Below are positions 17,878 through 24,650 of a DNA stretch of 64,000 nucleotides, in pieces. The stretch is from Sulfurovum sp. TSL6 (GTDB lineage Bacteria > Campylobacterota > Campylobacteria > Campylobacterales > Sulfurovaceae). Below the pieces are notes generated by a model that was not told the DNA's origin, did no database searches, and saw nothing but the letters and a program-made list of their open reading frames with translations. The translations under genes were made by a program, and so were the position numbers. The DNA lies in the NCBI RefSeq assembly GCF_019972115.1, contig NZ_BPFJ01000002.1, positions 62,001 through 126,000 of the forward strand. The letters are read 5' to 3'. Position 1 is the first letter of the stretch. Each line of letters begins with the position of its first letter.

Positions 17878-18081
17878 CGTCATTCCAGTGACAGGCACGG
17901 GGATCTATTTCTGACATTTTAACTGAACTTCCTATTCATCTAGACTGTGGCGTTGTTTCTCTCATCATTTTTTCTAGAAAAGTAAAGAGAAGAACACCAC
18001 CGCAGTTTGAATATTTAGGAAGCGTTCAAAAATCTTGAATTGCTTAGCAGGAGAATCCACACATCAAGTACGAGGATGACG
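17878..18081. repeat. 204-bp miniature repeat element with imperfect terminal inverted repeats
   Basis: The stretch begins CGTCATTCCAGTGAC and ends GTACGAGGATGACG, so the ends match as inverted repeats (CGTCATNC plus a few further positions). Inside, 17943-18005 holds an imperfect palindrome: CTGTGGCGTTGTTTCTCTC pairs with GAGAAGAACACCACCGCAG around a TCTAGA centre. There is no open reading frame. CGTCAT-type ends and long internal hairpins are typical of MITE- or REP-like sequences. It fills the gap between the convergent exbD and thioredoxin genes and may also act as a terminator. Confidence 0.5.
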
Positions 18082-18091
18082 CACTTTTGAA

Positions 18092-18409
18092 TTACTCCGT
18101 CATCATCCCGTAAGGACGTTTCAGTTTCTCCGTTAACTGATGCATACTGACAGAGCGTCCTTCTCTGGCAAACTCTCGTCCATCCATAAATACGATCATT
18201 GTAGGTACAGAAAAGACTTGAAAATGTGCAGAGATCTCCGGGTTTTCGTGTGCATCAAGATATATCTGTTTAAGCAGAGGAAAGTTCGCATCAAACACTT
18301 CTTTGAACTTGGGTCTTAATGCATGACATACATTGCAGTGCTCTCCGGAGAAGTAAAGTAAAACGCCTACTTCACTTCTTATCGTATTTTGCAGTTCTTC
18401 CAGTGTCAT
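18092..18409 (-). CDS. thioredoxin-fold protein with CNVC active site
   Basis: A 105-residue cytoplasmic protein with the thioredoxin layout: VGVLLYFSGEHCNVCHALRPKFKEVF (active site C-N-V-C), LDAHENPEISAHFQVFSVPTMIVFMDGRE with the cis-proline after V. The CNVC in place of CGPC suggests a different redox potential and partner from housekeeping thioredoxin. No signal peptide. It lies 35 bases downstream of selO on the same strand. Since SelO targets redox proteins in E. coli, the neighbourhood fits a redox role (inference). Confidence 0.82.
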   Translation of the reverse strand: MTLEELQNTIRSEVGVLLYFSGEHCNVCHALRPKFKEVFDANFPLLKQIYLDAHENPEISAHFQVFSVPTMIVFMDGREFAREGRSVSMHQLTEKLKRPYGMMTE

Positions 18410-18444
18410 ATATGATCCTTGAATGATTTTTAAAATTATAACGC

Positions 18445-19881
18445 TTAGGAGCTACAACTCAGCTTCTGATTTTTAAATTCATCCGGTGTCGCACCGGCCC
18501 ATCTTTCATGTGCCTCATGTTCGGCATACGGATCTTGAGCGATCTCGAATAATGCGTCAACTACGTCAAAGTCACCATTTTCTGCTGCAGTAATGGCTTC
18601 TTGCAGCATATAGTTTTTAAGTACGAACTTTGGGTTTGTCTGTAACATAACGCTGTGTCTCTTCTCTGTAGTGGAGATATTTGCTTTAAGTCTCTCATCA
18701 TAGCTGTCTAACCACTCATTCATCGGCTTGTGATAAAGACCCAGGCCCAACAGTGCCGTTCTCTCTCCGTCATAACAACTCAGTGTTCTGAAGAATAGTG
18801 TGTAGTCTATCTGAAGTCCCTGCATCATTCCCAGTAATTGTTTGATAAGTTCCAAGTCCTCATCTCTCAATACATCCAAACCTAACTTTTGACGCATCAG
18901 TTGAAGGTATCGGTTGGTGTAGTGCTCTGCATACTCTGCCAATGCTTTTTCCAACTTAAATATCTGTACCATCGGTGACAAAGCATGCATGAGCGCCTGC
19001 AAGTTCCACTCGCCTATATTGGGCTGGTTTCCAAAGCTGTAACGTCCGCCTTGGTCTGTATGATTACAGATGTACTGAAAGTCATAGTCATCCAGGAATG
19101 CATAGGGGCCATAATCTATGGTAAGCCCTGCGATGGACATGTTGTCTGTATTCATCACTCCATGGTTAAACCCTACTGCCTGCCATTCGGCCATGAGTAT
19201 GGCTGTTTTGCTTACGACTTCTGTAAAAAAAAGCAGATATTTGTTCGGTTTATCTACCAAGTGCGGATAACTCTCTGCGATAGCATAGTCAGCCAATGCT
19301 TCCAACTCTTCATATCTTTTTTTGTGTGCAAAGTATTCAAAGGTACCAAAACGTATCCATGAAGGAGAGACACGAAGCACGATGGCCCCGGTTTCCCACG
19401 ATTCCCTGAAGACTTTGTGTTCTGAACCTATGAGCGCCAATGCTCTTGTGCTTTCTATACCAAGCCCATGCATCGCTTCACTCATAAGATACTCACGAAT
19501 GGAAGAGCGAAGTACTGCACGTCCATCACCTGAACGAGAATAACGTGTCTGACCTGCACCTTTAAGCTGTAGATGCCAATGTTTTATCGTACCTATATTG
19601 ATAGCCCGTCCGTCTCCCAAACGGGGTACAAAATGACCGAACTGATGTCCGGCATAACACATTGCAAAAGGATCTGACCCTTTAAGTTCCCATGCACCAT
19701 TGACAAATTCTACAAAAGCATCACTGTAAAGTTCTTCAATATCTATATCCAATAGCTTTGCTACTTCTTCATTGGCATGGATCAGAAAAACATTCTCCAG
19801 TGGTGTGGGCTTTACTCTTGTATAACACTCTTCTGGTAATTCCAAATAGGGATTGGTCAGTTTTATTTCATTTAGTTTCAT
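18445..19881 (-). CDS. selO: protein adenylyltransferase SelO (YdiU family)
   Basis: A 478-residue pseudokinase-fold enzyme that transfers AMP from ATP to Ser, Thr or Tyr of target proteins. Recognisable blocks are YAGHQFGHFVPRLGDGRAINIG, LQLKGAGQTRYSRSGDGRAVLRSSIREYL (nucleotide-binding Lys and Arg), NHGVMNTDNMSIAGLTIDYGPYAFLD (the metal-binding N and D) and the extreme C-terminus KLSCSS, whose cysteine replaces the selenocysteine of eukaryotic SelO. Length equals E. coli SelO. No SECIS-like need arises because the codon is Cys. It is a two-gene unit with the thioredoxin. Confidence 0.93.
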   Translation of the reverse strand: MKLNEIKLTNPYLELPEECYTRVKPTPLENVFLIHANEEVAKLLDIDIEELYSDAFVEFVNGAWELKGSDPFAMCYAGHQFGHFVPRLGDGRAINIGTIKHWHLQLKGAGQTRYSRSGDGRAVLRSSIREYLMSEAMHGLGIESTRALALIGSEHKVFRESWETGAIVLRVSPSWIRFGTFEYFAHKKRYEELEALADYAIAESYPHLVDKPNKYLLFFTEVVSKTAILMAEWQAVGFNHGVMNTDNMSIAGLTIDYGPYAFLDDYDFQYICNHTDQGGRYSFGNQPNIGEWNLQALMHALSPMVQIFKLEKALAEYAEHYTNRYLQLMRQKLGLDVLRDEDLELIKQLLGMMQGLQIDYTLFFRTLSCYDGERTALLGLGLYHKPMNEWLDSYDERLKANISTTEKRHSVMLQTNPKFVLKNYMLQEAITAAENGDFDVVDALFEIAQDPYAEHEAHERWAGATPDEFKNQKLSCSS

Positions 19882-19965
19882 AGTTAAATTCTACACAGCA
19901 TGGCTTTGATGCGACTTAAGCCAAATAGAGTATAATCACATAATTAAATTTGTAAGGAATCACTA

Positions 19966-20703
19966 ATGGGTAGAGCGTTTGAATACCGTAAAGCAGCGAA
20001 AATGAAAAGATGGGGAACCATGTCTAGACTTTTCCCTAAATTAGGAAAGATCATCACTATGGCAGCCAAAGAAGGCGGTCAAGATCCTGATATGAACCCT
20101 AAACTTCGTACCGCTATTCTCAATGCCAAAGCGCAAAATATGCCTAAAGACAACATCGATGCAGCGATCAAAAGAGCATCTGCAAAAGATGCTGCAGACA
20201 TCAAAGAGCTGACTTACGATGTCAAGGCTGTACATGGTGTGCAGATGATCGTAGAGTGTGCTACAGACAACAATACAAGAACGGTTGCCAATGTCAAAGC
20301 CATACTTGCCAGAAACGGTGGAGAGATGCTTACATCCGGTTCTCTAAACTTTATGTTTACACGTAAATGTGTTTTTGTATTTAACAAAACCGATGAGATG
20401 GACTTGGAAGAGTTAGAATTAGAACTCATTGACTTTGGTTTAGAAGAAATAGAAGAAGATGTAGAGCCTCAAGAGGTAGGTGATGATATCAATATCGTGA
20501 GAGTATATGGTGATTTTACTGCATTTGGCGAACTGAGTAAAGCATTGGAAGACATGCAGATAGAAGTGAAAAAAGCGACACTAGAGTATATTGCCAATAC
20601 ACCTATAGAGCTCAATGACGAGCAGATGGAAGAGATAGATACACTGATCGATAAACTCGAAGAAGATGAAGATGTTCAATCTGTCTTTACAAACATCGCC
20701 TAA
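19966..20703 (+). CDS. yebC: YebC/PmpR family regulatory or translation factor
   Basis: A 245-residue TACO1/YebC protein. The N-terminus [30 protein letters not shown] differs from the MAGHSKWANIKHRK of most bacteria but is the usual version in Campylobacterota. [37 protein letters not shown] is the family signature. YebC proteins have been described as DNA-binding regulators, and more recently as helpers for translating polyproline stretches; sequence alone does not separate these. A strong hairpin follows at 20739. Confidence 0.92.
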   Translation: MGRAFEYRKAAKMKRWGTMSRLFPKLGKIITMAAKEGGQDPDMNPKLRTAILNAKAQNMPKDNIDAAIKRASAKDAADIKELTYDVKAVHGVQMIVECATDNNTRTVANVKAILARNGGEMLTSGSLNFMFTRKCVFVFNKTDEMDLEELELELIDFGLEEIEEDVEPQEVGDDINIVRVYGDFTAFGELSKALEDMQIEVKKATLEYIANTPIELNDEQMEEIDTLIDKLEEDEDVQSVFTNIA

Positions 20704-20738
20704 AAAGTACGTTAGAGAATAGTCTTGTATTATAGGGA

Positions 20739-20770
20739 AAGAGCATATCCTCAATGTAGGATATGCTCTT
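20739..20770. terminator. bidirectional hairpin between yebC and the peptide genes
   Basis: AAGAGCATATCCT pairs perfectly with AGGATATGCTCTT over 13 bp around the six-base loop CAATGT. It lies 35 bases after the yebC stop (plus) and 17 bases after the stop of the first small peptide gene (minus), so it can end both convergent transcripts. Runs of T after the stem are short on both strands. Confidence 0.7.
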
Positions 20771-20787
20771 GGAGAATACTTTATTTA

Positions 20788-20925
20788 TTAATAAAATGTC
20801 ATTAAAAGATGCGGTGAGTCCTCATCTATATAGATACCTGCTGTATCTGACTGCGCCATGTGATGTGCTGATGCACTTGATGCTAAACCGATAGCCAATA
20901 GTAATAGTGTTAGTAATTTTTTCAT
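20788..20925 (-). CDS. tiny secreted peptide, copy 1
   Basis: A 45-codon gene. The product starts MKKLLTLLLLAIGLASSASA, a textbook signal peptide with an A-x-A-like cleavage site, leaving a 25-residue mature peptide HHMAQSDTAGIYIDEDSP and then HLLMTFY. An AAAGGA ribosome site lies five bases before the ATG. The neighbouring gene at 20947 encodes almost the same mature peptide with a more diverged leader, which is strong evidence that both are real genes. The N-terminal His-His-Met and the acidic D-E-D suggest metal binding, but no function can be assigned. Confidence 0.8.
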   Translation of the reverse strand: MKKLLTLLLLAIGLASSASAHHMAQSDTAGIYIDEDSPHLLMTFY

Positions 20926-20946
20926 ATTAATCCTTTCTTCTTTTAA

Positions 20947-21081
20947 TTAAAATGTCATCAAAAGATGTGGAGAATCTTCATCGATATAGATACCTGCCGT
21001 ATCTGATTGTGCCATGTGATGCGCTGATACATTTGATACCAAAGCAGCCGCTAAAAGTAAAATTGCTGTTAATTTTTTCAT
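20947..21081 (-). CDS. tiny secreted peptide, copy 2
   Basis: A 44-codon gene, tandem paralogue of the gene at 20788. The signal peptide MKKLTAILLLAAALVSNVSA differs at about half of its positions from copy 1, while the 24-residue mature part (HHMAQSDTAGIYIDEDSP, then HLLMTF) is identical except that the final Tyr is missing. This pattern of free leader and fixed mature sequence indicates selection on the secreted peptide. AAAGGA ribosome site six bases upstream. It is transcribed first, 21 bases ahead of copy 1; the promoter should be in 21082-21170. Confidence 0.8.
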   Translation of the reverse strand: MKKLTAILLLAAALVSNVSAHHMAQSDTAGIYIDEDSPHLLMTF

Positions 21082-21170
21082 TTGAATCCTTTCTTTTTTA
21101 AAGATGAGGAAGTATAAAATAAAAGTATGAAGAAAGTGTGAAGTTATATTGAGTAGATTTTACTGGAATA

Positions 21171-21194
21171 ATTACGGCTACGAAAAGCCGTAAT
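21171..21194. terminator. hairpin downstream of the ABC-F gene
   Basis: ATTACGGCT pairs with AGCCGTAAT over nine bases with a six-base loop, 19 bases beyond the stop of the ABC-F gene on the minus strand. It separates that transcript from the peptide genes. No long T run follows, so strength is uncertain. Confidence 0.55.
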
Positions 21195-21212
21195 CAGTTT
21201 AGAAAAGAATGG

Positions 21213-22811
21213 TTAATGCGCTCCGTGCTGCTCCACGAATTCCTCATATCCACCTTCAAAATCGATCACAGTTCCATCTTCATTGAGTTTGATGATGCGG
21301 TTTGCAAATGCATCGATGAGTTCTCTATCGTGAGAAACACAGATCACACCGCCTTGGTAATTATGTAAAGCTTCACCTAAAGCAACGATTGCTTCAAGGT
21401 CAAGGTGGTTGTTTGGCTCATCCATCACCAAGAAGTTTGAAGCATCCATCATGATCTTAGAAAGCATAACACGGTGTTTTTCACCACCTGAACATGCATT
21501 CACTTTCTTTTTCTGCTCTTCACCGGAGAAAAGCATACGACCCAATGTTTTTCTAATATCATCAATGTGCCATTTTGGATCAAATCCTTGAATCCACTGT
21601 GGCAACTCTTCATCACCTGTAACTAGATCTGTCGTATTCTGAGGAAAGTAGCTATGAGTGATGGTCTGTCCCCATTTAAAAGTTCCGCTATCTGCCTCTA
21701 TCTCTTCCATAAGAATTTTAAGGAGTGTTGTTTTACCTACACCATTTGTACCAAGAAGGGCAACTTTGTCACCTTTATTTATCTTGAAAGTAAGATTTTC
21801 AAATACTGTTTCTCCATCAAAGCTTTTAGAAAGACCCTCTACTTCAAGTACTTCATTACCGATCTCTCTGTGTGCCTTAAACATAATGGAAGGGTCACGT
21901 CTTGAAGAAAGTTTTATCTCACTGACATCCAGTTTGTCCAATTGCTTTTGACGGCTTGTCGCTTGTTTCGCTTTAGAGGCATTCGCAGAAAATCTGGCGA
22001 TGAACTTTTCAAGCTCATCTTTCTCTTTCAGTGCCTTACCTCTATCTGCTTCTGCCTGTCTAGCTATAAGGTTAGCAGCAATATACCACTCATCATAATT
22101 CCCTGTGAATTCACGGATGTTTTGGAAGTCAAGGTCAAGAATGTGTGTCACGACACCATTAAGGAAGTGTCTATCATGAGAAATAACAAGCAATGTACCT
22201 TCATGACGTTTCAGTTCATTTTCCAACCAAGCGATCGTTTCCATATCAAGGTTGTTCGTAGGCTCATCAAGTAACAATACATCTGGCTTCAAGAAAAGTA
22301 CCTGTGCCAATAATATCTTGAATTTGTCACCACCTGTAAGCGAAGACATAAGGTCATCATGTTGTGATGCAGGAAAACCTAGAGATTCAAGCAGTTTTTC
22401 TATCTTGACATCAGATTCATAGGTAGGATCTTCATCTGCACAGATCATTTCAAGTTCAGCTAAACGGTTATTGACCTCATCACTCTCAAAGTCACCTTCC
22501 ATATAGAGCTTCTCTTTCTCTTTTTGTGCATCAAAAAGTTTTTTGTTTCCATACAGTACGGCATCTTTAAGTGTATAATCTTCAAAGGCATACTGGTTTT
22601 GACTAAGCATACCCAGTTTTAGTCCCGGCTGAAGCTGTACTTCACCATCACTTTGTTCTATCTCACCTGCAAGTATCTTCATAAATGTTGATTTCCCTGC
22701 TCCGTTTGCCCCGATCAGGCCATAACGTTTCCCTGCATCTAAAGTGATATTGATCTTATCAAAAAGCACTCTTTTTCCATAGCGCTGTGTTAAATTTACT
22801 GTACTAAGCAT
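21213..22811 (-). CDS. ABC-F ATPase, YbiT-like
   Basis: A 532-residue soluble protein with two ABC ATPase domains and no membrane segments. Walker A motifs are GANGAGKSTF (about residue 37) and GTNGVGKTTL (about 355); signatures are SLTGGDKFKILLA and ACSGGEKHRVMLS; Walker B strands end LLLDEPTNNLDM and LVMDEPNNHLDL. The linker between them (ARQAEADRGKALKEKDELEKFI) is the ribosomal P-site tRNA-interacting motif of ABC-F translation factors. The second Walker B has N-N-H-L-D, and the ending resembles E. coli YbiT. Such proteins act on stalled or paused ribosomes. The nearby hairpin at 21171 ends the transcript. Confidence 0.88.
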   Translation of the reverse strand: MLSTVNLTQRYGKRVLFDKINITLDAGKRYGLIGANGAGKSTFMKILAGEIEQSDGEVQLQPGLKLGMLSQNQYAFEDYTLKDAVLYGNKKLFDAQKEKEKLYMEGDFESDEVNNRLAELEMICADEDPTYESDVKIEKLLESLGFPASQHDDLMSSLTGGDKFKILLAQVLFLKPDVLLLDEPTNNLDMETIAWLENELKRHEGTLLVISHDRHFLNGVVTHILDLDFQNIREFTGNYDEWYIAANLIARQAEADRGKALKEKDELEKFIARFSANASKAKQATSRQKQLDKLDVSEIKLSSRRDPSIMFKAHREIGNEVLEVEGLSKSFDGETVFENLTFKINKGDKVALLGTNGVGKTTLLKILMEEIEADSGTFKWGQTITHSYFPQNTTDLVTGDEELPQWIQGFDPKWHIDDIRKTLGRMLFSGEEQKKKVNACSGGEKHRVMLSKIMMDASNFLVMDEPNNHLDLEAIVALGEALHNYQGGVICVSHDRELIDAFANRIIKLNEDGTVIDFEGGYEEFVEQHGAH

Positions 22812-23004
22812 CTGTAATCCTTGTATCTATATTATTGAATGAGATTCTAGCATAATGTACTGAAAGTGGGAAATTTATAATTAAGAAAGTTTTACTCATA
22901 ATCCTATGCTACTTCTACCAATAAGTACAATCAATTATTACCTATTTTTAGGGATGAATCTCTAATGTTATTTGTCCACTCATTATAATGATTCTTTTAA
23001 ATAT

Positions 23005-24597
23005 CTATTTAGGTCTTTTTGTATCTTTATAATAATTAAGTGTATTGTAATTAAATATATTGTTGGGTTCTACCGAGAATACTTCACTTGAATAAGATAT
23101 ATTTACATCATCATTAATGCCAGTTATATACTTAATCATATGATTTAAATTTTCTAAATTAAAAAAACTTTTTTGATTTTTTTTATAAAGTTTATTAATT
23201 CTATTGTTTTTTATATTACTGTATATAACAAAAGGTACATCATATTCATCTTTAAAAGCTGGGAAAAATCCATGCCCATATTTCTCTTCACTTACCACCT
23301 GCCCATGATCAGAAGTATAAACAAAAAGTATTTTTTTATCTATAAAGTTTTTTTCAAAATGATTAAAGAGATTTTTTAAAATATAATCAGTATGGTAAAT
23401 AGTATTATCATATTGTTCTTGAACATTTTTAGTATTTTTAAAGAGTGCTACATCTTGTGTATATCTTTTTTCGTATGTAAAATGTGAACCAATAAAATGA
23501 ATAAAATACATTTGAGGGCGGGAAATATTTATATCTTTACAAGAACTAAGATAATCTACCAATAATTTATCAGTTTTTGTACTAGATTCAATAGTTTTTA
23601 CATCATATCCATCATTGACAAAAAATTTCGTATTTGCTTCTGCACTCATAGAAGCAGTAGTGGAATCATATAGTCCAGACGTTGCTTGTGATGAGAGCCA
23701 ATGAGTATCATAGCCACGTATTCTAAAATCTCCGATAATGGATCTTGATTGCATATAGGCATTAAAAAAGTTATCTACAGTTGCATTTGTATAAAGGATT
23801 GGTACTGAAAATCTGGTTTCATTAACAGGGGATATAGCATTAAATATATAAAAATCATTACTTTTTTGTAAAGATGTGAAAAAAGGTGTTGTATTTTTAT
23901 CATATCCATATATTGACATATGATGCTTATTAACAGCTTCCCCTTGGATCACTACAACTATATCATATATTTTATTTTTATCATCTATAGAATCATTTGG
24001 TAAAGTCTTTAAATACTCTAGTCTCAGTCTAGGATATAAGAAAAATTCTTTAGCTTTTTCAGCTTCATATGGTATCGAAAATGGTTCAATATTTTCTATC
24101 GGATTTTTATAAAAATTTACAGGCAACAAAATAGCAATAGACAGTGTAAATCCTAAAAACTTAATAACCTTAAATGAATGCTTGACGTGAACTAAAAATT
24201 TATATAGAAGCACTAGAATGAATATCGTATATAATACTAAAAATATATCTCTATAGTCTATATAAGTCTTTAAATATTCTAAACTTTCATAATTTGGTGA
24301 TGCAAAAGCAACCTCAATTCTGGATTGGATATCACCACTATATCCCCAGTGTATAAAAATATGACCAATAATAATATTTGTTAAATTTATATAAATAATA
24401 AATATAGAAAATAATAATTTACTAAATTTTGAAATAAATAAAAGTGTAAATAGAACTAAAAATAGAAAAGCAAGATGTGTAAAACTTAATGGAAAAGAAG
24501 CAATAAGCTGTGGAATCATTGTTAAAATGCTTATTAGATAACTTAAATATATATATTTTCTATTTTCATTTATTTCATTTTTAATTTTTTTTAACAC
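23005..24597 (-). CDS. phosphoethanolamine transferase-like membrane sulfatase-fold protein
   Basis: A 530-residue protein with five N-terminal transmembrane helices (about residues 15-180) and a periplasmic alkaline-phosphatase-fold domain, as in EptA/CptA enzymes that move phosphoethanolamine from phosphatidylethanolamine to lipid A, core sugar or protein. Zinc-site and nucleophile residues are present: VVIQGEAVNKHHMSIYGY (Glu about 218), NETRFSVP (Thr about 259), YTSDHGQVVSEEKYGHG (Asp-His about 431). KNTTPFF follows the first motif as in the family. Its DNA is much richer in A+T than its neighbours, shared with the next gene, which suggests acquisition by transfer. The acceptor cannot be predicted. 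Confidence 0.82.
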   Translation of the reverse strand: MLKKIKNEINENRKYIYLSYLISILTMIPQLIASFPLSFTHLAFLFLVLFTLLFISKFSKLLFSIFIIYINLTNIIIGHIFIHWGYSGDIQSRIEVAFASPNYESLEYLKTYIDYRDIFLVLYTIFILVLLYKFLVHVKHSFKVIKFLGFTLSIAILLPVNFYKNPIENIEPFSIPYEAEKAKEFFLYPRLRLEYLKTLPNDSIDDKNKIYDIVVVIQGEAVNKHHMSIYGYDKNTTPFFTSLQKSNDFYIFNAISPVNETRFSVPILYTNATVDNFFNAYMQSRSIIGDFRIRGYDTHWLSSQATSGLYDSTTASMSAEANTKFFVNDGYDVKTIESSTKTDKLLVDYLSSCKDINISRPQMYFIHFIGSHFTYEKRYTQDVALFKNTKNVQEQYDNTIYHTDYILKNLFNHFEKNFIDKKILFVYTSDHGQVVSEEKYGHGFFPAFKDEYDVPFVIYSNIKNNRINKLYKKNQKSFFNLENLNHMIKYITGINDDVNISYSSEVFSVEPNNIFNYNTLNYYKDTKRPK

Positions 24598-24650
24598 TAT
24601 GGTACTCCTTTTCAGAAAATGAGTCCAATCAGAATAACTCTGTTTTAAAA

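Noticed and set aside
18445-18456. Possible selenocysteine in SelO.
   Set aside because: The C-terminal motif reads S-C-S-S with ordinary Cys codons and a normal stop.
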